Part shown: in pieces, positions 45,289 through 56,100 of the stretch
How the letters are laid out: every line of letters begins with the position of its first letter
How positions within the stretch are numbered: position 1 is the first letter of the stretch
Origin: Paraescarpia echinospica
Taxonomy: Eukaryota > Annelida > Polychaeta > Sabellida > Siboglinidae
Length of the DNA stretch: 64,000 bases
Assembly (NCBI GenBank): GCA_020002185.1
Contig: CM034538.1
Span: forward strand, 2,460,270-2,524,269
Reading direction: 5' to 3'
Notes under the pieces: generated by a model
What the model saw: only the letters and a program-made list of their open reading frames with translations
Told to the model about the DNA's origin: nothing
Databases searched by the model: none
Made by a program: the position numbers and the translations under genes

Positions 45289-47516
45289 AATTGAACAGAT
45301 CCAAAATGAGGCTTCACATGAAAGAGATCGTGTACATCGGGCATGTGTTGTCTCCGGACGGGGTCAAGCCCGATCCTGATAAAGTGTGCGACATCAAGAA
45401 TATGCCGACGCCGATGGACGTCGAACAAGTACGACGATTCCTGGGCTTCACGAACTACATCGCGAAATTCATGCCGAATCTTTCTGCAGTCTGCGAGCCC
45501 ATACGACGTCTGGTGCAGAAAGACGCCGAGTTCGTGTGGGGACCAGACCAACAAGAAGCGTTCGAGCGAGTGAAGGACATCGCAACCGCAGAACGTTCTC
45601 TCTCGTACTACGATGTGACGAAACCGGTGGTACTTCAATGTGACGCAAGTACGCAGTGGCTAGGAGTGACACTTCTACAACACGAGAAGCCAGTCGCCTA
45701 TGCTTCGCGTTCACTGACAGCGAGTGAACGCAACTACACACCGATCGAGCTTGAATGTCTTGCCATCGTGTTTGCCTGCCACACATACGACCAATATATC
45801 TATGGACATCCAGACGTGACGATTCACAGTGATCATAAGCCACTGGAAACGATCTTCCGAAAGTCACTCTTGGAGGCTCCGAACAGACTTCAACGCATGA
45901 TGATGGCACTTCAGCGCTACGACATGAAAGTCGTCTACAAGCCAGGAAGTGAGCAACTCGTCGCAGACATGCTGTCGCGAGCGCCGTCGACACGTAGACA
46001 ATCAGTTGAGCTGACGAAGGAGCAGATATTCCAGGTGACAACGGAGAACGCCATCGCTGAGGAAGTCGAGACAGTCGACCCCAGAGAGTACGTCAACATC
46101 AGCGAGCCGAGAGTAGACGCGATACGTCAGGCCACAGCCGACGACCCGGTTCTGCAGAAACTACTCGTGCTGGTCGCATCAGGCTGGCCACAGGACAGGT
46201 CACAGTTACCGTCTGACCTGAAAGTTTACTGGACGTTTCGAGACGTCATCGCTGGGCACAACGGTATCCTGTACAAAGGAGAGCGTATGTTCATCCCAAA
46301 GTCACTCCAGAATGACATGTTAGTGAGACTACACAGCAGTCATCAAGGCATTGAGTCGACTCTACGCAGAGCCAGAGACAGTCTCTACTGGCACGGTATG
46401 ACAAACGACGTAAAACAGACGGTCGAGCGATGCAGTGAGTGTTCCAGAGAACGACCTACGCAACAGAAAGAGAGTCTTCGTAGCCACACGATTCTACCGC
46501 GAGCGTGGGCTAAGGTCGGAATGGATCTCTTCGCGCACGGTCAGGACACATACCTCATAATCGTCGACTACTACTCCGATTTCTTCGAGATCGCGAAGCT
46601 AGATGATCAACGAGCGGTCACTACGATTGAGGCGTGTAAAGAGCAATTTGCACGTCACGGATCTCCCAACATAGTCCACTCCGATGGTGGGCCACAGTTC
46701 ATAAGCGCTGAGTTTGAACGCTTTGCGCAGAGTTGGGAATTCGAACATTCGTTATCGTCACCCTATCACAGTCAGTCGAATGGAAAGGCGGAGGCCGCTG
46801 TCAAAATTGCAAAACAGCTGCTAGCGAAATCTTCCGACCCGATGAAAGCACTCCTGGAATGGTGCAATATTCCTACGAGTCAGATGGTCAGCAGTCCGGC
46901 ACAGCGCTTGATGAATCGACGCACACGAGCAGTCGTCCCACAGGCCGAGTCTCTGCTGAAACCAGCGATTCCCGAAGTCGAGCAAACGATTTCACGTAAG
47001 ACTACAAAACAAATGCAGAGCCAGCGATACTACAACCGAAGTGTCAGCGATCTGAGACCACTACAGAAAGGCACTCCAGTCTTCGTCCAGTCGCTGAAGA
47101 AACACCAACCGATCAAATGGTCGCGTGGCACAGTCGTCGATGACTGTAACGACAGGTCGTACATCATAGAGATCGAAGGTCGTCTACTCCGACGCAATCG
47201 ACGCTATCTACGAGACGATGCCACAGCGCCCCACGAGTTCGTACAACAACGCGAACAACAACCACTCGAACGACAACCACTCATACAACAACGCGAACTA
47301 CAGCCACGCGTACAGCAACCACACGAACAGCCGCGTGAACGGAAACAGAAGACGCTACCGGAAGACGAACCGCGTGACGTGCCGAGCATCGCGCCGAAAA
47401 TGACAACTCCCACACCGAGCGTGTCCGCGTCTCCTGCGAAAGTCGTCTCGCCAATGAAAACGCGCTCTGGGCGAGTCGTCACAACCCCCTGTTGTCCAAA
47501 CCTGATCATGTGCTAG
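45234..47516 (+). pseudogene. RT C-terminus, RNase H and integrase of element 2
   Basis: This continues Pol in the shifted frame: RT thumb (IVYIGHVLSPDGVKPDP), RNase H (VLQCDAST, then HSDHKPLE) and an integrase zinc module (HSSHQGIEST to CSEC). The catalytic core has Asp in GMDLFAHG, Asp in HSDGGPQF and Glu in NGKAEAAV. The C-terminal RSYIIEI/RRNRRYL region is typical of Ty3 integrases. The tail is Gln/Arg/Pro-rich with a local repeat of QQREQQP-like units. It stops at 47516 and has no internal stops. Confidence 0.93.
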
Positions 47517-47627
47517 TAACCTCTGATCATTATAGTATAGTGGCCCAATTGACTCTAGTGTTAGATTGCATTATGTTGTTATGTTGCCATGGGCTCATAA
47601 AGGCAACATTTTTATTATGCTCCTTTA

Positions 47628-47642
47628 AAAAAAAAGAGGGAA
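47628..47642 (+). promoter_or_regulatory. Polypurine tract of element 2
   Basis: An A-rich run ending AGAGGGAA lies directly against the 3' LTR, where plus-strand synthesis would be primed. Confidence 0.8.
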
Positions 47643-47849
47643 TGTTAGAATAAGTAGTTATTCTATTTGGTCGCCAGATGGCGCTATTGACGTTTATGTA
47701 ACGTGACATTTCTTAGAGTTGCATATCGTATTTACAATCTTTGATGCGAACATGCGCAGTTTCAGTTCCGGTTCGACCACGCCAACACGAATTTAATAAA
47801 AGTCATTTCGTGATACATAATCGGTTGTCAACAAACAATTATTGAAACA
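47643..47849 (+). repeat. 3' LTR of element 2
   Basis: 207 bp, about four differences from 43151-43357. Confidence 0.97.
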
Positions 47850-48112
47850 CTATCCCTCCTTGACACACAGTATCAGAGCTTTGTATTCAGCCAACAAATA
47901 TATATAATCCATATAATATATATATACAATGTAAAAATTATGTGCATTAGCCTACATAATTCTAATACATAACTCAACCTCAACAGCAAAGGTTGGGGGA
48001 ACCAACCACATGCCGGTGGTGGAACCCACCCGACACATGACACCCATCCATGTTTAAAGATTATGATTTGCTGAAATAAGGGGAAAGCGTCACAGCGCCC
48101 CAAAACCCTTTG

Positions 48113-48983
48113 TACACTTTAGTGCGTCACTCTGACACTAGGAGTGTACATTGTAATTAACTAACATACAGCAAAACTAAATACTTTATTACTGCAGATA
48201 CCATAAGACCCAAATTGTAATTCGATGCATACATTATATATGAATACATAAAATCGTCAGACCTTTAAACAGCTTATAAACCTATCCTACCCGACTTAAC
48301 ACAAACACAGGTGCAGATGGGGCAGGCGGGTGGGAAACAAATTATATATATCGATGAGAACAAACGGATTACCTTTTCGCAGTGACAATTCAAAGTGGGG
48401 AAGCGGCAATGGCGCCGCTGCTTTTTATAGTGAGAAATTGTATTGTTGTAGCTATATCGCGCCTAGATAACTAGGGAAAGATTGGGACCCATGGGCCACT
48501 TTTCACCGTTTTCAGCGATAAACAAAGAAATAACAGCTTTAGAATTGCACTATCATTGTAAACATGTACGTTCTGTATGCAGTGGCGGTGTCGCGCTAAC
48601 ATTTATCCGGGCGTAACATTTTATCCGGTTGACGTTTCTACGCAACCGCGTATCTGGGAGGAAATATTTAGCACCAGCTACGACTGTCGTGCTTACATTT
48701 ATCCGGGCGTTAAATTTTATCCGGATGATGTTTCTGTGCATACTATTTGGTATCAGTAGATCAGGCGGTGATAGATAATATTCGGTCGTTAATTATATTC
48801 CGTTTATTTTAAAAGCTAGCACGGACATTACTAGTTACAGAACATTATTACTAATTATAAATAGTGTAGAATAGTTAGAGCATGTACGTAAATAGAGCAC
48901 AGGACCGATCACGTGATCACCACGGCACAATATTTAAGACTTTGTTTTTGTTGTTGTTGTTGTTGTTGTTGGTGGTGGTGGTG
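48113..48983. other. Spacer with a short diverged duplication
   Basis: Two copies of about 53 bp (from about 48,592 and 48,685) share ACATTTATCCGGGCG and TTTTATCCGG. The spacing is 93 bp, a multiple of three, so both strands stay open across it. A (GTT)n(GGT)n tract lies at about 48,943-48,981. No gene recognised. Confidence 0.55.
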
Positions 48984-51600
48984 TGCAAAGGTGCAGAACA
49001 TGAGCTGCTAATCATGAATACCACCTTTCGCATGAAAATAAGTTCAAAACATCATGGATGCATTTCAGGTCAAAACATTGGCATCTGATTGACTATGTCG
49101 TCACACGTCAACGTGATCGTGCCGATGTCCTCATTACTAAAGCATTGCTAAGCTCTATAGCCTGTCGGACTGACCACAGGCTAATCCGTGCCAAACTAGC
49201 AATTCAAATTGGCCCAAGACACGGGAAAGAACACGCTACAAGGAGGGGACTAGATGTGGGCAAACTGCAAGACACAGACTTCAGCCATCAGCTCCAACAG
49301 AATCTAAAAGAGAAACTCGCAGATGTGCCAAAAATTTACCAAATATTTCGGTAAACTAGGAATGGATCTCGCTCCGCAACAACATCACCAAAGTATGCAA
49401 AGAAACCCTTGGATATCAAAAACCAAACACCACTAGGACTGGTTCAACGAAAATGATACAACAATCAAGGATCTGATCGACAAGAAACGAGTTGTTTTCG
49501 TGGACTGTCAAAACTACAGAAACTGTCTCACGCGTAAAGCAAAACACAAACGCCTGCGTGCCGATGTACAGAGACACATTCTAACACCAAGAACCAATGG
49601 TAGATAGCAATACAGGAATATCTATGGACCTGTATGAAGACAAACTGCGCCTCTGCGCTCAAAAGATGGTTCCACTCTTGTCAAAGACAAAGAAGGCATC
49701 CTAAGTCGTTGGCAAGAACATTTCTCTGAATTACTCAATCGTGACTTCCGAGTCGAACCGGATACAATATACAGTATTCCTCAGACACCGACTAGGACAG
49801 AGTTAGACGAACTGCCACGACTTGAAGAGGCGCGCAAAGCCATTTTCCAAATGAAGAACAACAATGCCTCTGGTAGTGATGGCATCCCAGCGAAATATAC
49901 AAGCATGGGGGGAAATCTTAACCAAGCACCTACATCATCTCATTCAGAAGTTCTGGAATACTGAGGGAATACCCCAGGATTTAAAGGATGCCATGATCTT
50001 CACCTTATTTAAGAAAGGTGACAGGGCTGACTGCGACAATTTCCCCGGGATCTGTACCTGCTATCAGAAAGATCCTTGCCAAAGTCTTGCTCAACAGACT
50101 ACAACCACTATCGGAGACACAATGCGGTTTCCGACCCACACGTGGCACCGCAGACATGATTTTTGCTGTTCGTCAAATGCAGGAAAAATGTCGTGAACAA
50201 AGATGTACGTGACCTGTACTTTAACAATTGCCTTTATTGATCTAACAAAGGCATTTGACTCTGCGAACAGAGATGCTTTATGGGGTTGCATTGGCTGTCT
50301 TAGATGTCCTCCTAAATTTGTATCTGTTACGCGACAACTACACGAAAATATGAAAGGATGTGTCTTGCACGATGGTGACAAATCGGAACCGTTTGACACC
50401 AAGACTGGTGTGAATCAGGGCTGCGTAATTGCACCCACACTCTTTTCTATATTTCTGGCTGCCTTTCTATCACAAACAAAGATCGATCCAGTCAAGGGAG
50501 TGGACATCACATATCGTACCGATGGTGGCCTGTTTAAGCTAAGCCACCTCAGAGCTAGATGGAAAGTGAAAACAGTAACCATTGTTGATCGTCAGTACGC
50601 GGACGACTGTACCGTTGTCGCTCGCTCAGCACAATATCTCAAAACACGCTTGATGCCCTTGTAGGACTCTCAGTCAATGCAACAAAGACAAACATTCTAC
50701 ATCAACCGGCGCAATCATCAGCCACAACACCACCACCAAACATTATCATACAAGTCACTGCTCTTGATAATGTTGACCATTTCGCGTACCGGGGAAGCAA
50801 TCTGTCCAGTCCAGCCAACATCGATGCGGAAATTCGGTACATAATAAAGTGTGCCTGTGCTGCTTGTGGATGACTAAGACGCAGAGTCTTCTCAGAACAT
50901 GGACTTAGGCCATCCACTAAGATTCTGGTGTACAGAGCTGTTGTGCTGCCCACACTGTTGTATGGCAGTGAAACATGGGTTGTGTATCGTCGTCACATCA
51001 GAGCTCTTGAACAGTTTCAACAGCGCACACTCAGAGCTATCCTGTGAGTCTGCTGGCAAGACCGAATGAACAATGCTAGCATTCTTGAACAGGCATGCAC
51101 TACCAGCATTGAGGTCCGCCTAATTAAAACTCGATTGTGTTGGGCTGGGCATGTCAAGCGCATGCCAGACACTACAGTCACAAAGCAATTACTTTATTCA
51201 GAACTTTCCGCCGGCAAACGTGCTACCGGGGGGCAACAGAAACGTTACAAAGACCAATTGAAAACAAACATGAAGAAATGCAACATAGACCCGACTACGT
51301 GGGAAACTGACTGTGAAGACCGTGTGCGATGGAGATCCGTATGCAAAACCGGCGTGGAACATTTTGAAATGTACCGCGTATAGTACACGAAGCTGAAAAA
51401 CGACAGCGACGGAAAGATCGTGAACACGACAAGAATATATTGACGACTACTACCGCTGCTGTTATGCAAACATGTGTGTGATGTGTGTGGCCGGATCTGC
51501 AAATCTCGAATCGGCATGTTCAGTCACCAACCATATATAACTGAATATTATCACCATCATTTTCATTATGACTCTGATAATCATACTCGACAACAATTGA
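48984..51600 (+). mobile_element. Decayed LINE (endonuclease-RT), 5'-truncated
   Basis: Remnants of a non-LTR retrotransposon ORF2 in several frames. The C-terminal part of an APE-type endonuclease (LIDYVVTRQRDRADVL, then TDHRLIRAKL) lies near 49,080-49,210. The RT fingers are near 49,860-50,200 (GTADMIFAVRQMQ). The palm follows with DLTKAFDSANR near 50,240 and the active-site YADD at 50596-50607. The thumb has WAGHVKRMPD near 51,140. A terminal CCHH-like finger (CDVCGRICKSRIG) lies near 51,475-51,525. Many frame changes and stops make it inactive. The clade was not settled. Confidence 0.85.
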
Positions 51601-52200
51601 TTGCAACAGAGAGATTCTACTATATATTTTTGGATGCAATGCCTACGTAGAATTTGATGTTTTTTGTATATAATTTCAGAACCTAGCGTGGTTGATTTTT
51701 ATTTGGGGTTCGGATGTGTTTTTTCTGCCTGAAATTTCTTTGTTGCGTTGGAAATTGTCCTGGTTGAAGGGGAGGTAGTGTCGGAGAATTTGCAATTTGC
51801 GGGAGGAAGTCTTGGACTTCTGATTTTTTAACAACTACTTTCTTCCAAGCAGAACTCTTGCATCAGGGGCGCGGGTTCATACGCACCCACTGCACACTCA
51901 GCTTATGAACCTCCATTTATGATGCAAAAAAACTGCGTAGTGCTAAATCTGAGCCAAACATCTGGGACACCAGTAAACTGGTACAGCAAAGCTCCAGTAT
52001 GTGAATATGACAGAAAGGTTTTTATCCGGTTGTGTGGTACGTTTATAGATCTAATACAAAGCTGAAGTTTTATTTTTTCAGTGGCCAGTGATTCAGTAGA
52101 GTGCTCTGCCTCTAACTGCAAATAGACAGATGATATGCGTCTATTTTTTCAGATAAAACTGTATTTACTCCAAACGCTAAGTTCACGCAGCTTTCTATTT
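51601..52200. other. Non-coding, no recognised feature
   Basis: AT-rich sequence between the LINE and the calpain promoter. Confidence 0.5.
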
Positions 52201-52511
52201 AGCTCCCTCGACACGTGCCTGGTTTGGCGCCCGGCCAATCAGAAGCGGCCTGACGTGTGTCGTCACGTCTAGTTCCGCCCCCAACATAGCGGATGTTGAT
52301 GTTCTAGCAGACGGCGCTTCATCTAAGCGTTGGCAGTGGCCCGTTTTCCAGGTCGTGTTCGATTTTATCGACGCCCCTTGTCGCATTTCGATCGCCAGCT
52401 AACCAGGGAGGTTGTGTGGTTGTTATAGAAACGACCTGCCGGGCGGGCTTTTAATTACTAGGCGTCCACCGCCGCTGAGTCTATAAAAGAGCGCGACCTG
52501 CAGCTGGAGTC
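52201..52511 (+). promoter_or_regulatory. Calpain promoter, CpG-rich
   Basis: GC and CpG content rise sharply. Elements in order: E-box CACGTG (52212-52217), CCAAT (52235-52239), CRE-like TGACGT and CGTCACGT (about 52,251-52,268) and TATAAAA (52482-52488). The TATA is 30 bp from the ATG, so a start driven by it would give almost no 5' leader. An upstream TATA-less start in the CpG island is the alternative. Confidence 0.65.
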
Positions 52512-53015
52512 ATGTCCGACCAACAATACTCTACTCGCTCCACGGCGCGGACGGTCTATTACTCCAGTAGCAGTGGCGGTCAGCAAGAGTCGAACGTCTC
52601 GGAGACAGTGTCCTACACCGACACCGACGGTCGTGTCCGCACTCAGACGACGAATTACCAAGGCGGTAGTCGGCCTGCGGATGACTTCATGAATTTCAAT
52701 CCCGATCGTCATTTCAGTCTAAACCCAAACCGACCTCAATCTGTTCAACAGCCTCAGCCAGCGGCTCTCGGACAACGACTGAAGACCGCGATGGAGTCCG
52801 GCGCAAGAAGATACTCGTCTGGATGGGGTAACCGTAAGACGAACCGCTCTGCCCCTGTCAGGACCATGAACGTGCAGGGCAAGTCATTCGCAGAGATCAA
52901 GAAAGAATGCCTTGCCAACGGCGTGCTTTTCGAGGACCCGGACTTCCCGGCCGTCGATGCTTCCATCTTCTACAGCCAAAGACCCCCTCGCCCCTTCGTG
53001 TGGAAGAGGCCACCG
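52512..53015 (+). CDS. Calpain, first coding exon (N-terminal part)
   Basis: The ATG at 52512 begins MSDQQYSTRSTARTVYYSS. The exon encodes 168 residues to a phase-0 donor (CCACCG/GTAACG). Residues 1-120 or so are Ser/Gln/Asn/Arg-rich and disordered, as in some invertebrate calpains. From about residue 122 it matches the start of the calpain CysPc protease domain (SFAEIKKECLANG, LFEDPDFPAVD, FYSQRPPRPFVWKRP). Calpains are calcium-dependent cytosolic cysteine proteases. The catalytic Cys, His and Asn lie in later exons, which were not found up to 64,000. Which calpain paralogue it is cannot be told from this exon. Confidence 0.9.
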
Positions 53016-54459
53016 GTAACGTCACATTCACATCCCTTTTAATTACTGTAAAAAGAAAGAAATTCAACAAATGCAAACTAAAACACACTAATATAGAGAA
53101 GGTATACTATTCTGCGCATAGCCTAAGTCAAGAGTCCAGTAAAATAGACAGTGAAACATTAATTCTTCAGAACACTGCCATCATCACAATTTTGATGTTT
53201 AATTTAAGATTTTTTATTTACCTCTAAGTAAACAATTTGCAAAGAAGGTAACATAAGCAAACCTACTCCAATATGCAATATGCATTCTCAGTAACATATA
53301 TAATACTTTTTGTAAAAGTAATATTTTTATTATTCATTTATGTGATATTGCAGAACCTTAGGAGTTCTAAGTGGTACCAAGAATGCTGTCTTACTTATAA
53401 ACAAAGTAATACAAGTCTATATGCAGTTCTGCAGCAGACTGATGGAAGTTACTTGATAAAAATATGCCTATTTGTGGTTGTTTTTCATATATTTGATGGT
53501 TTTATCACCTTCAGCCACTATGATTGTCTGAATTGTCTGGACAAGTTTCTGAGTGAAGATGTCAGTGTACAGCTTAAAAAATGACAGATGTGAGTCATAA
53601 ACCAGGAATGTTTTTGGGCCTATGGAAACCGGGTACTAGGAGCCGTTATTAATGCCTGATTGTGCCTGGAAATTCTGAGATAAAGCTGGCTTACATAAAC
53701 CTGCTGCCTGCCTTACCTCCAATAGACAGCAGCTATTTGTGTTATGGTTTATGTAATGCACTACCCCAACAGACAACTGTTATGGTTGTGTGAGTGTTTT
53801 AAGTCGACAGAGGATGATCTGATTCTGGGATGTTGTGTACTCAGTGCGTGGTAACTAAAGATTGATGAGAAGACTTGTAGCAATACAATTATTTTAGCCA
53901 TATTCCATTGATAATATTGCAATTTTTCAAAATACAGCTAATATTCTAATTTCAAATTCTTCTGGTTAGCGACCACCTTCTTTTTCATGAAGATTTTGCC
54001 ATTTAAATTAAAATGTCCGCAGCTTTTCTTGCAGGAAAGGGAAGAAACAAACTGTTTTTTAAATGTAGTGCAATGTTGGTGTTGTGGGTGTTTAGAAAGG
54101 GAGAGAAGGACTGGAAGGGGGGAGGATGTTGCTTGCCAGTTAACTTTTAGATGATCGTACAGTTTCGGAAAGTTCTGACTAACTGATGATGGATGATAAT
54201 TTATCTCTGACTTGGCTCTGCACCATCTTGTATGTGGGTGGTGGCAGAATTCCAGCACACATCTGTCATCCTTTGTGGAAATAACCATATTCTGAATATT
54301 TTTTCACTGGCTTTATATAAAATTATTATTGACAGAACTGTTTAATTAGTAGTTTTGTTTTGGTTACAACATCTGCAGATTTTTCCTTATATCAAACCCA
54401 ATCTCTCTAGAATATAATAATTAAGATAGCTTAATATTACCAATCTATTAGCCTGTCTC

Positions 54460-54684
54460 TCCATCCATCAGTCTACCCATGTGCCCATCAACCCATCCAT
54501 CCACCCACCCACACACCGATCTATGCATGCCTGCATCCACATATCCATCCATCCACCCACCCATCCACCCATCCATCCACCTGCCCATCCATCCATCCAT
54601 CCACCCAACCACCCACACATCCATCCACCCATCCGTCGATCCATCGATCCATCCATCCACCCACCCACCCACCCACCCACCCAA
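54460..54684. repeat. (CCAT/CCAC)n minisatellite, first array
   Basis: Tetranucleotide units CCAT and CCAC (CCATCCATCCACCCACCCAT and variants) are mixed throughout. ORFs on both strands are artefacts. Confidence 0.95.
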
Positions 54685-54784
54685 GATTGTAAGCATACAT
54701 TTAACACAATACTCGTATCAACTGTATTAAAACCAGGGAATCAATAGGGAAATGCGAGCACTGCAAGGCAGAGACAAAACTCTG

Positions 54785-54968
54785 TTATTATACAAATGTA
54801 CTTGTGCTCATGTGAATGTACTCATACTTTTATTATACAAATGTACTTGTGCTCATGTGAATGTACTCGTACTTTAATTATACAAATGTACTTGTGCTCA
54901 TGTGAATGTACTCGTACTTTTATTATACAAATGTACTTGTGCTCATGTGAATGTACAGTACTCGTACT
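54785..54968. repeat. 45-bp tandem repeat, four units
   Basis: Units contain TACAAATGTACTTGTGCTCA and TGTGAATGTACTCGTAC. The period is a multiple of three, giving spurious ORFs. Confidence 0.93.
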
Positions 54969-55180
54969 TTTATTCCGATTGCACATAGACAGGCACAGAA
55001 AGATATTGACAACATATTCTACAAAATAGTCACACTTTCCTATCAATGGCATGTATTCCCTTGTTGTTGCCATTTCTGCTGGGCAGCAACTGTTTCTGCC
55101 TGGCAGAAATACGTTTCTCCCCTATTTATGCCCTGGGCACGGCAGAAATACTTTTATGCCCAGCAAAAAACCAACCCTGC

Positions 55181-55360
55181 ATTCACCCATCCATTCACTC
55201 ATCCATCCATCCACCCATCCATCCATCCATTCACCCATCCACCCACCCACCCACCCACCCATTCATCCACCCATCCATTCACCCACCCATCCATCCATTC
55301 ACCCATCCACCCATTCACCCACCCATCCATCCATTCACCAATCCATCCATCAACCCACCC
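55181..55360. repeat. (CCAT/TCAC)n minisatellite, second array
   Basis: Same type as 54460-54684 with more CCATTCACC units. Confidence 0.95.
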
Positions 55361-55911
55361 ACAATTTAAATGTATTCACTAGTACTAGTAAAATCTGTTA
55401 CAACTTACAACCTACTCAGCTTGTTTGCCCTCCTTGAGTTCTGTATGAGCAGATGCTTATTGACCCCACCCTTTTATGACTGGACACAGATGGAACCTAT
55501 ACCCACATCCAGGTGTGGAGGGAAGCGGGGGGGGGGATTAGGGGGCCTGGGGGACTACCAGGTGTTTCCTCTCACCCAGCCGCTGTGGCAGAGTTCCAAT
55601 ACTTACCTGAGAATTTCTCCTGCTGTTTTTTTTTCTCAAGAACCTTGGTGCTGTGAACTCATGACCCGTGTAGGTCAACAGATGAACTTTGTAGAATATT
55701 TAGGTTGCTGCACTGACTTATGGGGTTCAAAGGTCTTACGTAATAAGCAACACTGGATCTCACTTTCTACAGCGTCTGTTTCCTACTTGATAGAGGGCGA
55801 TACTTGTTTGTGTCTATTTTAGTGGTGGGTGTCAAGTGTTGTTTTATCTTTATTTTCCAAGAAAATTTGAAGGTTTTTTCCATTGTTGCATTGACTTTGT
55901 TGAATTTGCAT

Positions 55912-56100
55912 TTCTTTTTAGTCCTTTGGCCGAAGGTCCTAGGGACTATTGCCATCACTCTGCGTCCGCCGTCTGCCGTCCGCCGTCCGCCGTCCGCCAT
56001 TAGCTGCCGGATCTCAGAAACCGTTCAGCAACTTTTTTTTTCTAATTTTGCATAGATGTATCTTGTGGTGCTGCCACTATATACAGAAATCTGTATTTGA
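55912..56100 (+). mobile_element. Interspersed repeat with GTCCGCC tandem core
   Basis: TTTGGCCGAAGGTCCTAGGG followed by ACTATTGCCATCACTCTGCG and a short (CCGTCCG)n-like run, then a T-rich tract. I recall this arrangement as a common non-autonomous repeat in marine invertebrate genomes, but could not verify it. Confidence 0.4.

Larger units (their letters stand above)
43151..47849 (+). mobile_element. Ty3/gypsy LTR retrotransposon 2, complete but frame-broken
   Basis: The 4699-bp element has 207-bp LTRs and a 5-bp target duplication CTATC (43146-43150 and 47850-47854). Order is LTR, primer-binding site, Gag-protease-RT in one frame, then RNase H-integrase, polypurine tract, LTR. The LTRs differ at about four positions, so it is older than element 1 if rates are equal. 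No envelope gene. Its protein is clearly different from element 1, so they are separate families. Confidence 0.97.
42286..48112. mobile_element. Unit with long inverted repeats, interrupted by LTR element 2
   Basis: The left arm (42286 to about 42,440) starts CAAGGGGTTTTAGGGC and includes AACGCTTTCCCCTT and GGTCGGTTCCCCCACCTTTG. The right arm (about 47,975-48112) carries the same blocks in the same order on the other strand. Without the nested retrotransposon the unit would be about 1.1 kb. Its interior has a duplicated block of about 99 bp (42774-42872 and 42938-43036, containing GGGTTTGAGACCCGTCGATT). No transposase was seen, so it would be non-autonomous. Confidence 0.6.

Noticed and set aside
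54448..55437. ORFs of His/Pro/Ser or Gly/Trp/Met repeats
   Set aside because: Artefacts of CCAT-type tandem repeats.
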